Origin: Gammaproteobacteria bacterium
GTDB lineage: Bacteria > Pseudomonadota > Gammaproteobacteria > DSM-16500
Reading direction: 5' to 3'
Assembly: GCA_013286215.1 (NCBI GenBank)
Contig: JABDGC010000001.1
Coordinates: forward strand, 28,564 to 92,563
DNA: 64,000 nucleotides
Positions 44,268-51,212 of the stretch are shown piece after piece (the stretch's first letter is position 1; every line of letters starts with the position of its first letter). A model generated the notes under the pieces. That model saw only the letters and a program-made list of their open reading frames with translations. It was not told the DNA's origin and ran no database searches. A program made the position numbers and the translations under genes.

Positions 44268-45644
44268 TTAACTGGCTGCTTCAGGTTCCGGCGTTAAGCC
44301 TGGCTGCGTGCTGCTGGCAAAAACGCGAATATCTTCTTCTTTAGCTTGTGAACGGCAATAGGTTTCTTTCAAGAACATGCAAAGAATAACGCCGCTGGCC
44401 ACGCCCATTGGAATAACGCTCAGCGCGAAAGAATAATCTTGCGCGGTATAGAGAGGAAGGCCATTGGGGCCGAGAGCGCCATTCGCATGCCAATCGAGTA
44501 GTTTTCCGATCAAGGGTTGGAACAAGGCGCCGCCGGTCATGGTTAGCATGTTGGTTGCGGCCACGGCAGTTCCTGAAATTTGAATGGGATTGTTTTCTTT
44601 GCCGATGGCGAAGCAAATGGGGTGGGCGCCGCAAGAAAAGCCCAGCATAAAGAAAGCCAGCGAAAGCTCCGTAAAGCTCAGGCCAGGCATGTAGAAAACA
44701 ATGCTTAACATCGTGGCGCCAGCCGTGCCCGCGAAAAGCAGCGGTGTACGGCGGCGTTTAATTTTATCGGAGAAGGCGCCCATCGTGGGGCCGGCGATAA
44801 TCCAGCCGATAAAAGCGCAGCTGGAAATATAAGCCGCTTGTTCTGGTGAGAGCTGATAAACCGTTTTAAGATAGGGGATGCCCCAGAGGTCTAAAAACAC
44901 AGAGGCCGGCAGATAGGTTAGACAGCTGATGCCGCCAATAATCCACATTTGTGGATTGGTAAAAATGAAACGCAGCGACTTCATTAATTGAGACATATCC
45001 ATGGGGGTTGCTAGATGGCCCTGTGGATTCAATTGATTTTTGGGACGGTTGCGCACCAGGAAGTAGATGGCGACGCTTAATGCGATACCCAGCAAGAGCA
45101 CGGAGCCAAGTGCTTGCTTGTAACCCACTAGCTGGAGGACTTTGGTTAAATAGGTTTGCGAAAAAATGGCGGAAGACATGCCGACGGCGGTAGTTAAGCC
45201 AGCGGCGGTCGCGAAACGATTAGAAGGCAGCCAGATGGAAGCCAGTTTCAGGGTGCCGATGTAAGAAAAGGCTGTTCCCAGGCCAATTAGGAAGCGCCCC
45301 AGCGCGGCAAAAGCGTAATTGTCAGCCGTGATAAAAACGCCGAGACCCACGACAGCGGTTAAGCAGGCAAAAAACAGAACCTGACGCGCGCCATATTTAT
45401 CAAAGAGCATGCCGGCTGGAACTTGCATCGGGGTATAGGCATAGTAATAAAAGGCGGCGAGATTGCCAAATTGATAAGCGGTGATGTGGAAGTTTTGCAT
45501 GAGTTCATTTTGCATGACGCTGGGGGAAACGCGGAGAAAATAGTTGTAGCAATAATAGAGCATTCCCATTCCACAGATTAACCAAGGCAGGAGCGCTTTT
45601 GTCGAGCTCGTGGCTAAGGGTTGACGATTGTTTATCATACGCAT
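44268..45644 (-). CDS. MFS transporter
   Basis: Major-facilitator carrier, 458 residues, 12 hydrophobic segments. The loop between helices 2 and 3 reads PAGMLFDKYGARQVLFF, an MFS-typical DxxGxR motif; GRFLIGLGTAFSYIGTLKL and the second-half equivalent GAFSDKIKRRRTP are present. The WLICGMGMLYYCYNYFLRVSPSV opening resembles carriers abundant in Coxiella and Legionella. Substrate unknown. Two starts are possible: ATG 45644, or ATG 45638, which has a better AGGA spacing (8 nt). It is divergent from the PepSY gene. Confidence 0.88.
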   Translation of the reverse strand: MRMINNRQPLATSSTKALLPWLICGMGMLYYCYNYFLRVSPSVMQNELMQNFHITAYQFGNLAAFYYYAYTPMQVPAGMLFDKYGARQVLFFACLTAVVGLGVFITADNYAFAALGRFLIGLGTAFSYIGTLKLASIWLPSNRFATAAGLTTAVGMSSAIFSQTYLTKVLQLVGYKQALGSVLLLGIALSVAIYFLVRNRPKNQLNPQGHLATPMDMSQLMKSLRFIFTNPQMWIIGGISCLTYLPASVFLDLWGIPYLKTVYQLSPEQAAYISSCAFIGWIIAGPTMGAFSDKIKRRRTPLLFAGTAGATMLSIVFYMPGLSFTELSLAFFMLGFSCGAHPICFAIGKENNPIQISGTAVAATNMLTMTGGALFQPLIGKLLDWHANGALGPNGLPLYTAQDYSFALSVIPMGVASGVILCMFLKETYCRSQAKEEDIRVFASSTQPGLTPEPEAAS

Positions 45645-45940
45645 TTTCCTATTCTGATTACTGCCATTTACAACGCACTAATAAAGCGCGCGGCTACCTT
45701 TTACCTAGAAGAAATACAAAGGCCATCTAGCAATGGCTTTAGGAGAAATTAATAATAGTGGAAAAACGAAGGATATGGAGAGTCTGTTTTAGTTGAGCCA
45801 TGTTATAAATTGTCATCTTAATATATTCTCTAATTAATTTTGAAACATTATCCTTAGATCGAGCCTCGCTGTCAATACACAGCTTTTCGATATAATTCGT
45901 TGATTATTATATGTTTTTATTTATGCGGGCTCGTCTTTTC

Positions 45941-45970
45941 TTGTTTCGGCTTTTCTCCTCATAGTATAAT
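45941..45970 (+). promoter_or_regulatory. Sigma-70-like promoter for the PepSY gene
   Basis: TTGTTT (45941-45946) and TATAAT (45965-45970) with 18-bp spacing, 31 bp before the ATG at 46002. The whole 45645-46001 gap is AT-rich and holds no other recognisable feature. Confidence 0.6.
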
Positions 45971-46001
45971 AAACCTTCATCTTAAATGGAGGTTTACCCC
46001 G

Positions 46002-46478
46002 ATGACCAGGCAAGCGCTGATTTTTTTTCTGACCGGGCTTTGCATGATACTGGCAATACAGCCGATTTACGCAGCAGAGCAAATCAAGCCAGCTGCCCCA
46101 GCGGCAAGTGCGGCTGCATCCAATGTGCCCATGTCCACGGTTTTACAAAACTTGAAAATGAATGGCTATGAAATTATTAGCAAGGTGGATCTGGATAACG
46201 GCGTCTTTAATATTGAAGCCATGTCACCGCAGGGCAAAGAGTTATCTATCACAATGAACGCGCAAAGCGGCGAAATCACCAGTCCTCAACAAAACCCGCT
46301 GCCACGCATTAGCCTGCCCGAGGCTGTGAAAAGAGTAGAAGGTTCTGGTTATCATGACATCTATATGGTTGAATACGATGGTGGTAAGTACATCGTGAAA
46401 ACCCTCGACCAAAAAGACAAGAAAGTGAAACTCAAAGTCGACGGGACCACGGGTGAGATTACGAAGGCTTGGTTTTAA
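46002..46478 (+). CDS. Exported PepSY-domain protein
   Basis: 158-residue exported protein. The signal peptide is MTRQALIFFLTGLCMILAIQPIYA|AEQ (cleavage around residue 24), followed by an Ala-rich linker. It then has two PepSY-like units: about residues 46-90 (LQNLKMNGYEIISKVDLDNGVFNIEAMSPQGKELSI with a NAQSGEI ending) and 100-158 (ISLPEAVKRVEGSGYHDIYMVEYDGGKYIVKTL ending DGTTGEITKAW). PepSY domains are often protease inhibitors or signal modules in the periplasm; the role here is open. ATG 46002 has TGGAGG 9 nt upstream and a good promoter. The longer in-frame start lacks these. Confidence 0.8.
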   Translation: MTRQALIFFLTGLCMILAIQPIYAAEQIKPAAPAASAAASNVPMSTVLQNLKMNGYEIISKVDLDNGVFNIEAMSPQGKELSITMNAQSGEITSPQQNPLPRISLPEAVKRVEGSGYHDIYMVEYDGGKYIVKTLDQKDKKVKLKVDGTTGEITKAWF

Positions 46479-46517
46479 GTTAAATAAAGTTTTTATACAA
46501 GGTGTTATGCGTAGTTG

Positions 46518-46707
46518 GCGTAGATATTCGGTCCTCATTTTAAAGTCCCCTCTCCTCCACGCCTTTGGTGGAGGAGAGGGTTAGGGAGAGGAGGTCTTAT
46601 TAATTATAACCCGCTGATTAAGATTAATTTTATACCTCCTTCCCCTTACCCCTTTCTCCACCAAAAGCGTGGAGGAGAGGGGAATTTAAAATGAGAACCG
46701 AATAGTT
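46518..46707. repeat. Palindromic MITE-like element, full-length reference copy
   Basis: About 190 bp with long terminal inverted repeats: GCGTAGATATTCGGTCCTC at the left and GAGAACCGAATA at the right, then TTTTAAAGTCCCC-type arms, two CTCCAC/GTGGAG hairpins and an AT-rich centre with AACCCGCTGATTAAG. It is the reverse of the 3519-3711 copy. The rest of the 46479-46900 gap (46708-46900) shows no clear feature. Confidence 0.82.
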
Positions 46708-46900
46708 ACCGGTTGGCGGGTAGGATAAATTCATGCTCGGAGAGGCACTTTTCATTCAGATCATAGAGTTAGCGACTTTACCCAAGCTTGCGAACATCCT
46801 AAGTTGGTTTAAAAATAACCAAATCTATAATTGTTGCCTTTTTCTTGTAACACACTAAAATATCTAGCCTGGAGTGATTACTATAATTAGGTGGCACAAT

Positions 46901-48985
46901 ATGCAACGCTGGCTAGACGGTGTAGTACGTTTTAACATGGTAGATGGATTAATAAATTATGATCATTCCCTAGTTAATTCGGATGATCCCTTGTTTCCTG
47001 TCCAGAGCGTGCCTAGTGATCAACTAATAGGCGCCGGTTCGCTCCAGCCTACCTTGCGAGCTGCCTCGCCGTCAGCTGGTTTGGATGAGGAGCACAAGGT
47101 TGAGCCCTTGGCTCCTATCCAGGACGTGCCTGGTGGCCAACTAATAGGCGACGATTCGCTCCAGCCTATCTTGCGAGCTGCCACGTTAGCTAGTCCAGCT
47201 AGTTTGGATGAGCACAAGGTTGAGCTCTTGGTTTCTATCCGGAGCGTGCCTGATAGTCAACCAATAGGCGGCAAATCGTTGCAGTCTACTCCGCCAGGTG
47301 AGGATAAGGTAGTCGTAAGCGTGCCCTTGAATGCCCAAGCTGTTGCATCTGTGGTCGCTTCTACTTCCACTTCCTCAGCTGCTGTGAAAGCAAAACAAAA
47401 AAAGAAAAGGAAAACGCTGCGTGCAGCAGAGGTTCCCGGCCCTAAAGCACTTAAATCGAGCATGCCCTTGAATACCCAAGCTGTTGCATCTGCGGCTACT
47501 TCTGCTCTTATCCCCGCTTCCGATTCTGCTCTCGCTCCTGCTTCCGTTCCCGCTTCCGATTCTGCTTCCGTGCCTGCGGTTATTCTCGCACCTATTTCTG
47601 CAGCAGGTATAAATGTAATGAAAAAAGAGGAAAAGAACGAGCGCTTGAGTCCCAATGCAAGTGTTCTATCTACTTCTGGTCCCGTTCGCTCTTCCGCTCC
47701 TGGTTCTGGTCTCGGTTCCGGTCGCGGTCGCGCTCGCGCTTCCGTTCCTGGTTCTAGTCGCGGTCGTGCTCAAGGAAACCCAGAAGGGAAAGCGCAGCAG
47801 CAGCCGTCGTTGAGGGCCGTAGTAGATGTTCCCAACCCTAAAACATTAAAATCGAATGTGCTCGGGCATGCCCAAGTTTCCATAGCTACTCCCGCGGCTA
47901 TTCCCGCAACTATTTCCGTAACTATTCCCACGGCTACTCCCGTAACTATTCCTACAGCTAGTATGAAAGTAGTGCAAAATGAGGAAAAGAGCAGGCAGCT
48001 GCGGCTACCGTTGTTAAACAAAAAAGCAGGCAATGGCACTAACCCGGCTTTAAAGAAAGGAATGAATGGGAGGGTGGCGCAGTCGTCGTTGAGGAAAAAT
48101 GCAGTTGCCAAAAGCGCTACCACTAGCGCTACTACTAGCTCTGCCACTAGCGCTACCACTAGCACTGCCACTAGCACTGCCACTAGCGCTACTACTAGCT
48201 CTGCCACTAGCTCTGCCACTAGCGCTACCACTAGCACTGCCACTAGCGCTACCACTAGCGCTACTACTAGCTCTGCCACTAGCGCTACCACTAGCACTGC
48301 CACTAGCACTGCCACTAGCGCTACCACTAGCACTGCCACTAGCGCTACCACTAGCACTACCACTAGCGCTACCACTAGCACTACCACTAATGCTGCGACT
48401 AGCACTGCCGTCAATGCTATCGCTCCTGCTTTTATTCTTGATACCACCACTTCCATTCTCACTTCCAGGAATCTAGAACAAAAATCCCTTGCTGAGATCT
48501 ATAGTCAGCAGGAAAAAGGTCGTAGCGGGAGCACCAATCTTGCACTTTTGGTTGCTTTCATTTTATCGCCGACCCTCATTGTTCCCCCGCTTGTCTACTA
48601 TTTCTGGCTCATGGCTAAACGAGATGAGACGGTACAGAAAATTGAAATGACAGAGTCAGACTATAGTCGTCTGCTGACATATGAAAGGATGGTGGTTCCC
48701 TCGTCAGATAGTGGCACAGCAGAACCAGTAGTGCAGATGGTTTCTCCGACAGCGAAATCTGGAGGAAAAGCGACTTATTATATGGATAAAGCAAGGGCGA
48801 ACTGGCTGCGTGATCTGGAGAATCGAAGACAGAGTGAGCAACCCTCACGATTCACGCAATTATTATTTTGGCGCACGCCTCCTGTTGCTGTTCAGCCAAA
48901 GTCTTTAACTGTTGAGGAGGCGAAAAAATTCAAGGAAAGTCAGACCGCGAGCGTGAGGCTTGCCAGTCAGTTTCGTCGTTCTTAA
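46901..48985 (+). CDS. Large low-complexity Ser/Thr/Ala-rich protein with C-terminal membrane segment
   Basis: About 694 residues, not recognised. The N-terminus has three imperfect repeats of about 40 residues (SVPSDQLIGAGSLQPTLRA, DVPGGQLIGDDSLQPILRA, SVPDSQPIGGKSLQST). The middle is rich in Ala, Ser, Pro and Val, with a GSGRGRARA stretch and clusters of Lys. Residues about 405-505 are a Thr/Ser/Ala array from 25 12-bp units. A hydrophobic segment (about 545-570, LALLVAFILSPTLIVPPLVYYFW) precedes a charged C-terminus. ATG 46901 follows AGGTGG; a GTG at 46874 is possible. No signal peptide is seen. A surface or translocated protein is plausible (inference). Confidence 0.6.
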   Translation: MQRWLDGVVRFNMVDGLINYDHSLVNSDDPLFPVQSVPSDQLIGAGSLQPTLRAASPSAGLDEEHKVEPLAPIQDVPGGQLIGDDSLQPILRAATLASPASLDEHKVELLVSIRSVPDSQPIGGKSLQSTPPGEDKVVVSVPLNAQAVASVVASTSTSSAAVKAKQKKKRKTLRAAEVPGPKALKSSMPLNTQAVASAATSALIPASDSALAPASVPASDSASVPAVILAPISAAGINVMKKEEKNERLSPNASVLSTSGPVRSSAPGSGLGSGRGRARASVPGSSRGRAQGNPEGKAQQQPSLRAVVDVPNPKTLKSNVLGHAQVSIATPAAIPATISVTIPTATPVTIPTASMKVVQNEEKSRQLRLPLLNKKAGNGTNPALKKGMNGRVAQSSLRKNAVAKSATTSATTSSATSATTSTATSTATSATTSSATSSATSATTSTATSATTSATTSSATSATTSTATSTATSATTSTATSATTSTTTSATTSTTTNAATSTAVNAIAPAFILDTTTSILTSRNLEQKSLAEIYSQQEKGRSGSTNLALLVAFILSPTLIVPPLVYYFWLMAKRDETVQKIEMTESDYSRLLTYERMVVPSSDSGTAEPVVQMVSPTAKSGGKATYYMDKARANWLRDLENRRQSEQPSRFTQLLFWRTPPVAVQPKSLTVEEAKKFKESQTASVRLASQFRRS
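48116..48415. repeat. 12-bp tandem repeat array, 25 units
   Basis: Units of the form (G/T/A)CT-(A/G)C(C/T)-ACT-AGC repeat in frame with the surrounding gene, giving Ala/Ser/Thr quartets such as ATTS, SATS and TATS. Three unit types alternate and recur in blocks, which points to unequal recombination or slippage. The last three units are diverged (AAT, GCG, GTC). Copy number is likely variable between strains. Confidence 0.9.
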
Positions 48986-49086
48986 CCGATGCCAGGGGTG
49001 AAACCATGGCTCTGATAATGGTTAGCTGTTTGCATAGCACTGATTTTGGGGTGTAGCTAAGGGGGGATGTTGTAAATCCTCCCCAG

Positions 49087-49107
49087 CCCTCCTTTTTCAA
49101 AGGAGGG
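49087..49107 (+). terminator. Probable Rho-independent terminator
   Basis: A 9-bp stem (CCCTCCTTT with AAAGGAGGG) around a 3-base loop, followed by AGCTTTTC, about 100 bp after the stop of the low-complexity gene. The U-run is short, so efficiency is uncertain. This hairpin is unlike the CTCCAC family. Confidence 0.5.
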
Positions 49108-49213
49108 AGCTTTTCTAAAGCGGCAGTGAATTTCATTGTTGCAGGGGAGCTGGGTAAACACAATCGTGTGATTCTTGCATTTATCTGGCAACCTTATAAA
49201 ATAACTTCCCCGG

Positions 49214-49257
49214 GGTGATCACTAGGAACTTCATAGGTGATCATTAGGAACTTCATA
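49214..49257. repeat. 22-bp tandem direct repeat
   Basis: Two adjacent copies of GGTGATCACTAGGAACTTCATA differing at one base (TGATCAC versus TGATCAT). The unit includes the palindrome TGATCA. The array ends 15 bp before the ATG at 49273 and adjoins its AGAGGGAG ribosome-binding site, so it lies in the leader or operator region of that gene. Confidence 0.8.
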
Positions 49258-49272
49258 GAGGGAGCATGTAAC

Positions 49273-50700
49273 ATGCCAATGGCTGTTGTTTTAGATTTAA
49301 TTAAAAAAGATGCGCTATATTCGGATGCACAACTTTATGCCGTCCTCTGTCCTACCTCCCCCATTTTAGGTGTTTATTATCAAAGAGGTTTCGGCAGCCT
49401 TTTTGAAAAATTTGAGAATGGAATATTTGACGGCGATCCACAGATTGGTCAGGCTGTCGTTGTAGAAAAACCCACGTGGAGCGGGAACAAAATACTGGAA
49501 GTGAATAATATTGAGCATTTATATAGTTTAGCCTTACTCTTCAAAGAAGGCGACCCTAAACCGCCTCGTGAGATCCAGCAAAACCTCAATAAATACGCTA
49601 TCTGCCTAGCTCTGATCGTCTACCACCAGGCGCAACAAAATCCGGAAAATTTTGATCCAAAATATCTGATCGAGTTGAGCGCTCATTTTGCCGGCGATGA
49701 AACGATGGCTCCGACTCTAGCCGCCCGCTTAGCGGAGGTTCAGACGGCTGCCAAGCCGAGCGCAGCTTTATTTGCCACAGGCACTGAAGGAAAACGAAAA
49801 CCTAGCGGTCTTACTTTGGAGGTCGGTCGAGGCCGTGCTGTTGCAGGCCCGCATGACGCGAAAGTGGCAGCAGAAATGGGTCACTATATCCAGGAGCCTT
49901 CTAGTGCTTCGAAGTTTCAGCTGCGGCTCTTGAGGCCCTTAAAAATTCCTCTAGCAGATCGAGCGCCTGGTGAGGGATGGGGTTTTTCCCCTCCCTTGCC
50001 GCTGCATTTACCGCCGCCGCATTCACAGCCGCTGCCTTCACCGACGCTACATTCAATGCCGCCGTATTTACCGCTGCCGCATTTACTGCCGCCGCATTCA
50101 CAGCTGTCGCATTCACTGCCGCTGTATTTACCGCTGCTGCATTCACAGCCGCCGCATTCACAGCCGCCGCATTCACAGCCGCCGCATTCACAGCCGCCGC
50201 ATTCACAGCCGCCGCATTCACCGCCGTCGCATTCACAGCTGCCGCACTCACAGCCGCCGCATTCACCGCCGCCGCATTCACCGCCGCCGCATTCACCGCC
50301 GGCGCCTTCACAGCCGCCGCACTCACAGCCGCCGCACTCACAGCCGCCGCATTCACCGCCGCCGCATTCACCGCCGCCGCATTCACCGCCGCCGCATTCA
50401 CAGCTGCCGCATTCACCCTCGCCGGATGGCGGCAGGGCTAAGCTCTGGAGTTCTTCTCAAACGCTGTTTTCACCCTCGTCACATGCTGTCCCGTGCCAAG
50501 GTTCGGCTTTTGATTCTGAACCCTTACCGACAGTCCCAGCGGGGGTGTCCGACGAAAGTAAACCAGCTGAGTTAAAACCTCCCTCGGTCGTTAGACTGCC
50601 CGGGGATAAAGGTCAACCGAAGGATGGTGATGGTCTGCCCCTCAGTTCAGCCGAGATCCAGTCTGTCCTGTCATTTGACGCTGTACGAAGTTTCAGGTGA
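49273..50700 (+). CDS. Unknown protein with a 15-bp repeat region, possibly frameshifted
   Basis: 475-residue open frame, not recognised. Residues 1-200 look like an ordinary soluble domain (MAVVLDLIKKDALYSDAQLY..., CLALIVYHQAQQNPENFDPKYLIELS). Residues 242-381 are a Pro/His/Ser/Gln array translated from 28 15-bp units, and the last 95 residues are Pro/Ser-rich. The start has AGAGGGAG 9 nt upstream. Substitutions among units are concentrated at positions silent in another frame (+ strand, AAAFT), so the array's historical reading frame was probably different. Either two compensating indels occurred, or the region holds a separate gene. I am sure that the N-terminal 230 codons are coding, less so for the rest. 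Confidence 0.5.
   Translation: MPMAVVLDLIKKDALYSDAQLYAVLCPTSPILGVYYQRGFGSLFEKFENGIFDGDPQIGQAVVVEKPTWSGNKILEVNNIEHLYSLALLFKEGDPKPPREIQQNLNKYAICLALIVYHQAQQNPENFDPKYLIELSAHFAGDETMAPTLAARLAEVQTAAKPSAALFATGTEGKRKPSGLTLEVGRGRAVAGPHDAKVAAEMGHYIQEPSSASKFQLRLLRPLKIPLADRAPGEGWGFSPPLPLHLPPPHSQPLPSPTLHSMPPYLPLPHLLPPHSQLSHSLPLYLPLLHSQPPHSQPPHSQPPHSQPPHSQPPHSPPSHSQLPHSQPPHSPPPHSPPPHSPPAPSQPPHSQPPHSQPPHSPPPHSPPPHSPPPHSQLPHSPSPDGGRAKLWSSSQTLFSPSSHAVPCQGSAFDSEPLPTVPAGVSDESKPAELKPPSVVRLPGDKGQPKDGDGLPLSSAEIQSVLSFDAVRSFR
49996..50415. repeat. 15-bp tandem repeat array, 28 units
   Basis: Consensus CAGCCGCCGCATTCA, with positions 2, 5, 8, 11 and 14 of the unit carrying most of the variation. All three plus-strand frames stay open through the array, giving PPHSQ, AAAFT and RRIHS-type repeats, and a minus-strand frame gives VNAAA. 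The first ten units are the most diverged and the later ones are near identical, so the array has expanded recently toward its 3' side. Confidence 0.92.
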
Positions 50701-50841
50701 AGACAAACTCACTATGCTAGTATTTAACTCGCAAGTTTATAAAATAACGTCATAGAAGAAATTACCAAAGCGCGCCGCAGCATGGCAACACCACGGGTGT
50801 TAGCTTTAATGAAACAACGGTAACACGCTAAAATTCTGCTG

Positions 50842-51105
50842 CTATTTTTTACTGGTTCGGCGGCGCGTCGTTGTCTTCTTCACGGTCGACGGGGTGGTTT
50901 TGCGCTTAGTGGGTTTTTTTACAGTCTTTAGCGGAGACAGGAGCTTGGTCCGGACATCTGCCAGGGTAATCGGTAAGTTAAAAGTCTGGGCCGGTGCGCG
51001 AAAGCTGCTGAGGAACTGTCTGAATCTTTTACTGGCGGGGGAGGTGCTGATGAGTCGTCTAAAGGTCATTTCATAGGTTTCACGGATTTTTTTGGGAGTG
51101 GACAT
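50842..51105 (-). CDS. Small basic protein with lysine/threonine-rich tail
   Basis: 87-residue protein, not recognised. The N-terminal 60 residues (MSTPKKIRETYEMTFRRLISTSPASKRFRQF...) look helical; the last 28 are Lys/Thr/Arg-rich (TVKKPTKRKTTPSTVKKTTT), like the tails of histone-H1-like bacterial proteins. Nucleic-acid binding is a reasonable guess and nothing more. ATG 51105 has GAGGAGA 7 nt upstream, a better start than one five codons earlier. It is alone on its strand, with about 100 bp to the Bcr-type transporter. Confidence 0.65.
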   Translation of the reverse strand: MSTPKKIRETYEMTFRRLISTSPASKRFRQFLSSFRAPAQTFNLPITLADVRTKLLSPLKTVKKPTKRKTTPSTVKKTTTRRRTSKK

Positions 51106-51212
51106 TGTGTTTCTCCTCAAATTTCAGGTTATATCATCATTATAGCTCCTGAGTTTGCAAAATGCCATGGGATGTCTATAGTAAAACAATATATCTATCA
51201 ATGAGTTGTATA

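Noticed and set aside
47770..48462. Long minus-strand open frame of Val/Leu/Ala repeats opposite the 12-bp array
   Set aside because: It arises because the 12-bp repeat lacks stop codons in several frames; no ribosome-binding site, and the plus-strand gene continues through with non-repeat coding sequence on both sides.
48099..48476. Plus-strand Ala-Leu-Pro-Leu open frame inside the 12-bp array
   Set aside because: No start context and no flanking coding sequence in that frame; kept only as a weak note on frame history.
49996..50415. CRISPR-like array
   Set aside because: The 15-bp units are directly adjacent with no unique spacers, and no cas genes are present.
49901..50416. Minus-strand open frame with Asn-Ala-Ala-Ala-Val repeats
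   Set aside because: It shares third positions with the AAAFT frame, so most changes are silent there too, but the two changes at unit position 11 would replace Asn by Lys, and there is no start signal. The plus-strand AAAFT frame explains the data better.
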